Shown: positions 1-5,699 of the stretch, one piece after another
Position numbering within the stretch: the stretch's first letter is position 1
Layout: each line of letters opens with the position of its first letter
Origin: DAOTXL01 sp034434895
Lineage (GTDB): Bacteria; Chloroflexota; Anaerolineae; JAAYZQ01
Direction of reading: 5' to 3'
DNA length: 15,564 nucleotides
Assembly: GCA_034434895.1 (NCBI GenBank)
Contig: DAOTYI010000003.1
Coordinates: 1 to 15,564, forward strand
Notes under the pieces: model-generated
Database searches by the model: none
Told to the model about the DNA's origin: nothing
What the model saw: the letters and a program-made list of their open reading frames with translations, nothing else
Made by a program: the position numbers and the translations under genes

Positions 1-61
1 AACCCCACCTCCGCCGGAGCACTACTTCCTCTACCTGCCCATCGTCCTCAAGGATCAATAG
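1..61 (+). CDS. C-terminal end of a secreted/surface protein (partial)
   Basis: Reading from base 2, the frame encodes TPPPPEHYFLYLPIVLKDQ and then TAG at 59-61. Only the last 19 residues lie in the window. A short proline-rich linker followed by an aromatic-YLP-I/V-V/L-L-K/R tail is a recurrent C-terminus of large extracellular proteins in Anaerolineae and Caldilineae; this is my knowledge of the group and not something the window proves. The tail may be a sorting or anchoring signal, but its function is not established here. The strong terminator at 114-146 fits this gene's end. The catalytic or structural identity of the protein cannot be read from this fragment. Confidence 0.6.
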   Translation, partial: TPPPPEHYFLYLPIVLKDQ

Positions 62-71
62 CCCTGAAACA

Positions 72-102
72 GGTGCCAGGCACCTGGGAAGTGCCTGGCA
101 CC
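72..102. repeat. Perfect 12-bp inverted repeat (hairpin)
   Basis: GGTGCCAGGCAC at 72-83 and its exact reverse complement at 91-102 enclose a 7-nt loop (CTGGGAA). Each arm is itself almost palindromic (GTGCC-A-GGCAC). It lies 10 bp after the upstream stop codon and has no T-run, so it is better seen as a dispersed repeat unit or a 3'-end stabiliser than as a terminator. Confidence 0.7.
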
Positions 103-113
103 CCGTAGACAGC

Positions 114-146
114 AAGGCCGGCGAGGGTTTCCTCGCCGGCCTTTTC
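114..146 (+). terminator. Rho-independent terminator
   Basis: A perfect 13-bp stem pairs AAGGCCGGCGAGG (114-126) with CCTCGCCGGCCTT (131-143) around a GTTT loop and runs into CTTTTC. The T-tract is on the plus-strand side only, so it terminates the gene whose stop codon is at 59-61. Confidence 0.85.
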
Positions 147-154
147 TTCACCAT

Positions 155-267
155 CAGGACTTTGGCATTTTCACCACAAAGACGCGAAGGCACCAAGATT
201 TCCTGGTCATTCTTCGTGTCCTGGTGCCTTTGTGGTAAGCCTGCCGGGTAACGGCGTAATTCCTGTC
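155..267. mobile_element. MITE-like palindromic element, copy 1 (degenerate left end)
   Basis: This copy shares its body with 14259-14361. Both contain TGGCATTTTCACCACAAAGAC, then a TTCGTGT-TGGTGCCTTTGTGGT arm, then AAGCCTGCCGGGTA. Inner arms at 173-198 and 211-236 are inverted repeats matching at about 20 of 26 positions. The right terminus GCGTAATTCCTGTC (254-267) matches the terminal inverted repeat of copy 2. The left terminus is shortened to CAGGACTT (155-162) and lacks the roughly 10 bp that follow it in copy 2. No coding capacity is seen. It fills the spacer between convergent genes. Confidence 0.65.
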
Positions 268-296
268 ACCATGGGCTGCCGTTGGCTCCCCTTTGA

Positions 297-1580
297 TCAC
301 CTGCACTCAAGCAGGCACCATTCGCAGCCATAGGGCTGTGCGCCGGGCCTGGGAGCCGCCGTCACTGTGCATTCCACCGGCCGCGCCTGCTCACAGTCGC
401 CCCTGCCCCCCTTCTTCACCTCTGCCACCCTGGCCCATACGGTGCGGGATTCATGGTTCTGCTCCTGGACCACATCGGGATCGTAGCGGAGTTCACAGAC
501 CACCACCTTCTCCAACTCGGCCAGAGGCAACCTCAGGCCAAACTCCTCCGGGTGATAGTCGGCAGTTTCCTTTCCGCCGCCGCAAACATAGCTCAGAGCA
601 GCGGCCGGATCTGACCCCAGCTCCAGGAAGAAGGCCAGCACCGTTTTCTCTGGATAATAGACCCGCCGCGTCTCATCAGGGCGGCCCGGCCCAAAGGCCA
701 GACCCACCTCGTCGGGTTGGACCAACAGCTCCGGATTGTCTCGCCGGAAGTAACTCCCCTGCCGGGGGGTGTATACCCGCCTGATCACAAACTGGCTCCG
801 CTCAAAGCCGGCCCGATCCAGGACGATCACCTTCGCCCCTTCCCGCCTGACGGCATAGCTGCCCCGAAATGAGCCGATATTCTGATAGCCAAAGGGGGTG
901 GTCACCATCTGTCCTGGCACAGGCGTAATCTGCACCCTCCGTCTCGGTGTACATTCCTCCTCCCCCCCCACCTTGCGGAAGATATTCAGATCGGTCGCCA
1001 CTCCCCGGGCAAAGCCGGTGATGATCACCTCAGGGCGATCCAGCTCCACCCCATTCTGGTCGGTGGAAAGGGGATCGCGGTATTCGATGATGTTGGCCAC
1101 CTCCACAGCGGCCCCTTCTTCACCCAAATAGTCATAGCTCACAGGAACCAGTTCGTAGGCGTGAATGGTCGGGGGACGGCAACGATCAACATCATAGACC
1201 GCCCCGCCGAACGGTCCGGCGATCCCGCCCCCCACCACATCGTAGCGGTAAAAGACCAGCCACTCCTCCTTCACCTGCTCTTCTTCCAGGTCGGTGTCCA
1301 GGCGATAGATGAGGCCCATGTCGTTGACGCCCGGCACAATCCTGGTCAGGTCTATCAGCCGGTTCCTGGTCAGCCAGTTGGCCAGGGACAGCCGCCCCGG
1401 GTTGGGGTTGCCGTGCAAAACCCTGATCCAGAAGAGGTAGGCCAGAGCCGCAGTCACCCCCAGAAGCAGGACAAAGGCGACCAACTGCTGGATTTTCGGC
1501 ACAGGCGGGCGGAAGGTGATGAACAGCAGGATGAAAAAGAGGACGAGGAGCAGGATGAGGATCAGGCCTGAGCCGGGCAT
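297..1580 (-). CDS. Two-TM membrane protein of unknown function, downstream of lon
   Basis: A 427-residue protein of a family I do not recognise. Two hydrophobic segments (about residues 5-23 and 31-51) are joined by a short basic loop (R24, K29). By the positive-inside rule this puts both termini and the 375-residue C-terminal domain outside the cytoplasm. That domain looks mostly beta-rich and has nine cysteines (134, 210, 333, 362, 396, 404, 419, 422, 426). The last three form a tight CEWCLLEC cluster at the C-terminus, suggesting disulfides or metal binding. The ATG at 1578-1580 follows AGGATAGGA, which overlaps the lon stop codon 9 bp upstream, so it is almost certainly translated from the lon transcript. 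Reading frame and start are secure; function is unknown. Confidence 0.8.
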   Translation of the reverse strand: MPGSGLILILLLVLFFILLFITFRPPVPKIQQLVAFVLLLGVTAALAYLFWIRVLHGNPNPGRLSLANWLTRNRLIDLTRIVPGVNDMGLIYRLDTDLEEEQVKEEWLVFYRYDVVGGGIAGPFGGAVYDVDRCRPPTIHAYELVPVSYDYLGEEGAAVEVANIIEYRDPLSTDQNGVELDRPEVIITGFARGVATDLNIFRKVGGEEECTPRRRVQITPVPGQMVTTPFGYQNIGSFRGSYAVRREGAKVIVLDRAGFERSQFVIRRVYTPRQGSYFRRDNPELLVQPDEVGLAFGPGRPDETRRVYYPEKTVLAFFLELGSDPAAALSYVCGGGKETADYHPEEFGLRLPLAELEKVVVCELRYDPDVVQEQNHESRTVWARVAEVKKGGRGDCEQARPVECTVTAAPRPGAQPYGCEWCLLECR

Positions 1581-1589
1581 ATTCCTATC

Positions 1590-4052
1590 CTAGTTCGCCC
1601 GCGAAGCAGGCGCCTCCGGCAGCAACGCCACCGGCAGCACCTCCTCCATGCGGTCCACAAAGATGAACTTCAGGTCGCGCTTCACCCGCCTGGGGATCTC
1701 CACCATATCCTTCTTGTTCTGTCTGGGCAGCAAGACCGTTTTCAGGCCGGCGCGGTGGGCAGCCAGCACCTTTTCCTTCAGCCCGCCGATAGGCAACACC
1801 CGGCCGCGGAGCGTGATCTCGCCGGTCATGGCCAGGTCGCCGTGGACGGGGCGCTGGATCAGCGCCGAGATGAGGGCCGTGGCCATGGTCACCCCCGCCG
1901 AGGGGCCATCCTTGGGGATTGCCCCCTCCGGCACGTGAATGTGGATGTCCAGCTTGTCGAAATCCACATCGCCGATGCCCAGTTCGCGGGCGTGCGACCG
2001 GGCATACGACAGCGCCGCCTGGGCCGATTCCTGCATCACCTCCCCCAACTGACCGGTGAGGATGAGCGACCCCTTGCCATCCATGAGGGACACCTCCACC
2101 GGCAGCAGGTCGCCGCCGGCCTCTGTCCAGGCGATGCCCAGTGCCAGGCCGATCTCATCGGTGCGGGCCTGTTCATCATGCAGGAAACGAGGGGGTCCCA
2201 GGTATCTGGGCAACGACTGGACGACAATGTGGCGGGGCACCGGCTTGCCCTCGGCCACCCGCCGGGCCACTTTGCGGCACACATTGGCGATTTCGCGCTC
2301 CAGGTTGCGCACCCCGGCCTCGTAGGTATAGTCCCGGATCATGGCCCGCAGCGCCTTATCGGAAAAGTTCAGTCGCCGGTCGGGGCTGTCCAGCCCGTTC
2401 TCGGCCAACTGGCGCGGGATCAGGAACTGGCGGGCAATGGCCAGCTTTTCCTCCTCGATATACCCTGGAAACTCGATCACCTCCATCCGGTCGCGCAACG
2501 CCGGCGGGATCGGGTCCAGGACATTGGCTGTGGTGATGAACATCACCCGTGACAGATCGTAGGGCACGTCCAGGTAATGGTCGGAGAAAGCGTGGTTCTG
2601 CTCCGGGTCCAGCACCTCCAGCAGTGCGGCCGATGGGTCGCCCCGGAAATCAAGGCCGACCTTGTCAATCTCGTCGAGCATAAAGAGGGGATTGACCGTG
2701 CCGGCGACGCGCATCGTCTGGATGATCCGGCCCGGCAGGGCGCCGATGTAGGTGCGACGATGGCCCCGGATCTCCGCCTCATCGCGGATGCCACCCAGCG
2801 ACACTCGCACAAACCTGCGGCCCAGCGCCTCGGCGATCGAGCGCCCCAACGAGGTTTTGCCCGTGCCCGGCGGACCGACAAAGCACAGGATCGGGCTGCG
2901 GCCAGAAGGCTTGCCCCGCGACAGTTTGCGCACCGCCAGGTATTCCAGGATCCGCTCCTTGGCCCTGGGCAGACCATAGTGATTGGCATCCAAAACCCTG
3001 GCTACCTGGGCGATGTCCAGATTGTCCTCCGTCGCCTTTGTCCAGGGCAACTCCAGCAACCAGTCCAGATAGGTGCGGATGATGCCGATTTCGGGCGCGG
3101 CGGGCGGCATGGCTTTCAACCGCGCCACCTCTTTTCTGGCTTTGGCCCGCACCTCCTCCGGCATATCGCTCTGGGCAACCTTTTCCTCCAACTCCTGGAC
3201 TTCGGCCAGCTCGATGTCAATCTCGCCCAGCTCGGTCTGGATGGCCCGCATCTGCTCGCGCAAAAAGTACTCGCGCTGCGAACGGTCCACCTCCTGCTGG
3301 ACCTTGTTGTGGATGGACGACTCCAGCTCCAGCACGTCGAGCTCCTGCGCCAGGAGGATGCTGAGGCGTTGCAACCGTTGGGCCGGATCGAGCATCTCCA
3401 GCAGTTCCTGGCGCACGCCCACCTCCAGCTCCAGGAGAGAAGCGACCAGGTCGGCCAGCGCCCCCGGATCTGACAGGTTCATGGCAGCGATGTAGGCATC
3501 CTCCGGCAGAGTGCGCGACAGTTGCACCACCTTCTCAAACATCGAAAGGACCACGCGCATCAACGCCTCGGTACCCAAGGTCGTCCCCGGCGTATCATAA
3601 AGCGGTTCAACCCGGGCGCGGAGATAGGGGCGGGTCTGGCTCAATTCCACCAGCCGCACCCGCCGCCGCCCCTGCCCCAGGATGTTGGTCGAGCCATCAG
3701 GCAGGCGCAGGATGCGGCCGATCACCATCTCTACGCCAACAGAGTACAGGTCCTCCGGCGTTGGCTCCTGGACCTCCGGGTTGCGTTGGGCGACAACCAC
3801 AATCAGGTTGTCGGTGCTTATCGCCGCTTCCACGGCCTTGATGGACCGATCGCGCCCGATCATCAGCGGGGCGATCATTTGAGGAAAGACGACCATGTCG
3901 CGCAGAGGGAGGAGCGGATAGTCACCGGCAATCCCGGACTCGGCTTCAATCGCCAGGCCGTCCACACCGAACGGATCAAAATCAAACTGGAAACTCAACG
4001 TATCATTGACCTCCACTGGATACTCATCCCCAAACTCGCTATCGGTTAGCAC
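1590..4052 (-). CDS. lon: ATP-dependent protease Lon (LonA, S16)
   Basis: Lon degrades misfolded and regulatory proteins in the cytoplasm as a hexamer. This is a full-length 820-residue protein. Residues 46-240 are the N-terminal substrate domain (YPLLPLRDMVVFPQMI at its start), followed by a coiled-coil-like helical stretch at 245-315. The AAA+ domain has Walker A GPPGTGKT at 393-400 and Walker B LFMLDEID at 457-464. The protease domain has PKDGPSAG with nucleophile Ser718, and GGLKEK with the partner Lys761, 43 residues apart as in E. coli Lon (679/722). A 45-residue acidic, aromatic leader precedes the conserved start. Translation begins at GTG (4050-4052) with no strong Shine-Dalgarno; an ATG 13 bp upstream is out of frame. 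It is followed after 9 bp by a membrane protein gene and has its own promoter downstream of folC. Confidence 0.97.
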   Translation of the reverse strand: MLTDSEFGDEYPVEVNDTLSFQFDFDPFGVDGLAIEAESGIAGDYPLLPLRDMVVFPQMIAPLMIGRDRSIKAVEAAISTDNLIVVVAQRNPEVQEPTPEDLYSVGVEMVIGRILRLPDGSTNILGQGRRRVRLVELSQTRPYLRARVEPLYDTPGTTLGTEALMRVVLSMFEKVVQLSRTLPEDAYIAAMNLSDPGALADLVASLLELEVGVRQELLEMLDPAQRLQRLSILLAQELDVLELESSIHNKVQQEVDRSQREYFLREQMRAIQTELGEIDIELAEVQELEEKVAQSDMPEEVRAKARKEVARLKAMPPAAPEIGIIRTYLDWLLELPWTKATEDNLDIAQVARVLDANHYGLPRAKERILEYLAVRKLSRGKPSGRSPILCFVGPPGTGKTSLGRSIAEALGRRFVRVSLGGIRDEAEIRGHRRTYIGALPGRIIQTMRVAGTVNPLFMLDEIDKVGLDFRGDPSAALLEVLDPEQNHAFSDHYLDVPYDLSRVMFITTANVLDPIPPALRDRMEVIEFPGYIEEEKLAIARQFLIPRQLAENGLDSPDRRLNFSDKALRAMIRDYTYEAGVRNLEREIANVCRKVARRVAEGKPVPRHIVVQSLPRYLGPPRFLHDEQARTDEIGLALGIAWTEAGGDLLPVEVSLMDGKGSLILTGQLGEVMQESAQAALSYARSHARELGIGDVDFDKLDIHIHVPEGAIPKDGPSAGVTMATALISALIQRPVHGDLAMTGEITLRGRVLPIGGLKEKVLAAHRAGLKTVLLPRQNKKDMVEIPRRVKRDLKFIFVDRMEEVLPVALLPEAPASRAN

Positions 4053-4112
4053 AGGTACAGACCATGCCCCGGCCGGTCACAGGCCAGCCTGGGGCCACGA
4101 CAACCTATCCAC

Positions 4113-4141
4113 AATATAACACAAGAGCGACAAAAAGACAA
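4113..4141 (-). promoter_or_regulatory. Candidate sigma-70 promoter of lon
   Basis: On the minus strand, TTGTCT (4136-4141) is separated by exactly 17 bp from TATATT (4113-4118). This is 4/6 and 5/6 to consensus. It lies in the 96-bp folC-lon gap, which is AT-rich compared with its surroundings. It leaves a leader of about 55 nt before the lon GTG. No CIRCE element or other heat-shock operator was seen. Confidence 0.6.
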
Positions 4142-4148
4142 CCTGACA

Positions 4149-5477
4149 TCAGGCCGGGTCAGTGGGCGGCAGGGGCAATCCCTGCCGGGCCAACCAGGCA
4201 GCCCGCGCCTCGGCTGCGATAAAGACCGAGCCGGTGCAGCAGATCAGGTCGTCGGGGCCGGCAGTAGCCAGGGCCATCTCCAACGCCTGGGGCACACTCT
4301 GACTCACCTCCAGGGGGTATCCCAGCACCCCGGCACGGGCCTGAAGCCAGGCGGGGTCGGCAGCGCGAGGGTGCCGCGCCCGGGTGGCAATCGCCCGCTC
4401 CGCCCCCGCCAGGAGCGCCGCCAGCAGCTCCGGCGTGACATGATCGGTCGAGGCCCCCAATACCACCGTCAGCCGCCGGCCCCCGAACAGTGCCTGCAAC
4501 GCGGCCCGCAGCTTCCGCGCCGAGTCGCCATTGTGGGCGCTGTCGGCCACCAGCCACGGCCCACGGTTCAGGATCTCCAGCCGCGCCGGCCAGTACACGG
4601 CGCGCAGGCCGTGGCGGATGGCCGTCGCCGACACCTCCGCCCCACTCCCGGCCACCGCTGCCACAGCGGTCGTGGCGTTCAGCAGTTGGTGTTCGCCCAG
4701 CAGGGGGAGCCACAGCCCGTCCAGCCGTTCCCGGCCATGGCGGATGGCAAAGGCCTGGCCGTCGAACGTAAAGTGCCCTGCCTGCCACTCCCAATCACGG
4801 CCGACCAGAGTGAGCGGCGACCCCTGCCTGCGGCAGGTCTCCTCGATGACGCCCAGCGCCTCGTCGGTTTGGGGAGCAGTGACCACCGGCACCCCTGGCT
4901 TGACGATGCCTGCCTTTTCCGCAGCGATCTGGGCCAGGGTGTCGCCCAGGATGGCGGTGTGATCGTAGCTGATGGGGGTGATGACCGCCACCGCCGGCAT
5001 CACCACGTTGGTCGCATCCAGCCGCCCCCCCAGCCCCACTTCGACCACCGCCCACTCGACCCTCTGTTCGGCAAACCAGGCGAAGGCCAGAGCGGTCATG
5101 ACCTCGAAGGTGGTGATGCCGGCCACCTGGCCCACCAGCGGCTGCATCGCTTCCACCAGACGGACCACGTCGGCTTCCGGGATCAGCCCGCCACCGACCT
5201 GAATCCGCTCGCGGAAGGTGTGCAGGTGTGGCGAGGTGTACAGGCCGGTGCGATACCCCGCTGCCCGCAGCACCGCCTCGGCCATCGCCGCTGTGGACCC
5301 CTTGCCCTTGGTCCCGGCGATGTGAATGGACCGAAAGGTCCGGTGCGGATCGCCCAGCAAGGCCAGCAGGCGGTGCACCCGCTCCAGATTGTAGAACTCG
5401 GGGGCATAAGCGGCGAATCCCCGTTTTTCATAGTCGGTGAAGCTGTAGATGGAGGCCAGCGCCTGTCGGTAGTCCAT
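4149..5477 (-). CDS. folC: Bifunctional folylpolyglutamate/dihydrofolate synthase FolC
   Basis: FolC uses ATP to add glutamate to dihydropteroate or to folate monoglutamate. This is a cytosolic Mur-ligase-type enzyme of 442 residues, normal length for the family. The P-loop GTKGKGST is at 55-62 and YTSPHL at 80-85. EVGLGGRLDATN at 146-157 and SYDH at 170-173 form the metal/ATP site. EKAGIVKPG at 187-195 carries the usual carbamylated lysine (K188). GEHQLLNA is at 261-268, and DSAHN at 312-316 (DGAHN in many homologues). TGS at 415-417 lies near the end. Whether it also has dihydrofolate synthase activity cannot be decided from sequence. The ATG at 5475-5477 lies about 7 nt from its -10 box, so the message looks leaderless and no ribosome binding site is needed. 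Confidence 0.95.
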   Translation of the reverse strand: MDYRQALASIYSFTDYEKRGFAAYAPEFYNLERVHRLLALLGDPHRTFRSIHIAGTKGKGSTAAMAEAVLRAAGYRTGLYTSPHLHTFRERIQVGGGLIPEADVVRLVEAMQPLVGQVAGITTFEVMTALAFAWFAEQRVEWAVVEVGLGGRLDATNVVMPAVAVITPISYDHTAILGDTLAQIAAEKAGIVKPGVPVVTAPQTDEALGVIEETCRRQGSPLTLVGRDWEWQAGHFTFDGQAFAIRHGRERLDGLWLPLLGEHQLLNATTAVAAVAGSGAEVSATAIRHGLRAVYWPARLEILNRGPWLVADSAHNGDSARKLRAALQALFGGRRLTVVLGASTDHVTPELLAALLAGAERAIATRARHPRAADPAWLQARAGVLGYPLEVSQSVPQALEMALATAGPDDLICCTGSVFIAAEARAAWLARQGLPLPPTDPA

Positions 5478-5483
5478 GCCCCT

Positions 5484-5512
5484 ATTCTATCCCAGATATC
5501 CTGAAATGTAAA
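5484..5512 (-). promoter_or_regulatory. Promoter of folC (leaderless transcript)
   Basis: On the minus strand, TTTACA (5507-5512), a 17-bp spacer and TAGAAT (5484-5489) score 5/6 and 5/6. Transcription starting 7 nt downstream of the -10 would begin at or within a base of the folC ATG (5477). Confidence 0.75.
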
Positions 5513-5513
5513 A

Positions 5514-5542
5514 TTGCCAAAAGCGGATGAGGGTGGTATGAT
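5514..5542 (+). promoter_or_regulatory. Divergent promoter for the 5700-8366 membrane protein
   Basis: On the plus strand, TTGCCA (5514-5519), a 17-bp spacer and TATGAT (5537-5542) score 5/6 and 5/6. Its -35 box is one base from the -35 box of the opposing folC promoter. The predicted start near 5549 falls at the edge of the palindromic element, so the element would form most of the 5' leader. Confidence 0.75.
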
Positions 5543-5547
5543 ACATG

Positions 5548-5693
5548 ACCAGGGGCCGTAATGCGGTGACTGAAGTCACCTTTTGGGGCCTCCGGCCGCT
5601 GGTCGGCCTGCGCCGACCGGCGCGCGTCGGCGTAGGCTGACGCCCGGTGCAGGGCGCCCCAAAAGGCCGATTTCAATCGGGCTACCAGGGGCC
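5548..5693. mobile_element. Palindromic element with 10-bp flanking direct repeat
   Basis: ACCAGGGGCC occurs at 5548-5557 and again at 5684-5693, like a target-site duplication. The intervening 126 bp consist of stacked hairpins. GGTGACT-GA-AGTCACC is at 5565-5580. A long stem pairs TTTTGGGGC (5581-5589) with GCCCCAAAA (5656-5664). Inside it lies a 14-bp arm at 5604-5617 (12/14 pairing) that matches 5626-5639. CCGATT-TC-AATCGG is at 5667-5680. Similar GACTGAAGTC and GATTTCAATC hairpins are common dispersed repeats in this type of genome. No ORF is supported inside it. Confidence 0.7.
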
Positions 5694-5699
5694 AAGGAA

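Noticed and set aside
173..236. Copy 1 hairpin as a terminator for the minus-strand gene ending at 297
   Set aside because: No T-run follows the stem on the minus strand; the stem is imperfect and belongs to a dispersed element.
155..267. Possible CRISPR-like repeats in the ACCACAAAG/GAAGGCACC stretches
   Set aside because: Repeats are inverted arms of one hairpin with no regular spacer array and no cas genes nearby.
4371..5504. Long plus-strand open frame opposite folC
   Set aside because: Antisense shadow of a fully motif-supported folC; no recognisable protein features or ribosome site.
5583..5699. N-terminal extension of the membrane protein from TTG 5583
   Set aside because: The 39 codons lie inside the palindromic element and give an Arg/Pro/Gly-rich segment with no homologous look; the gene more likely starts at TTG 5700 or 5721.
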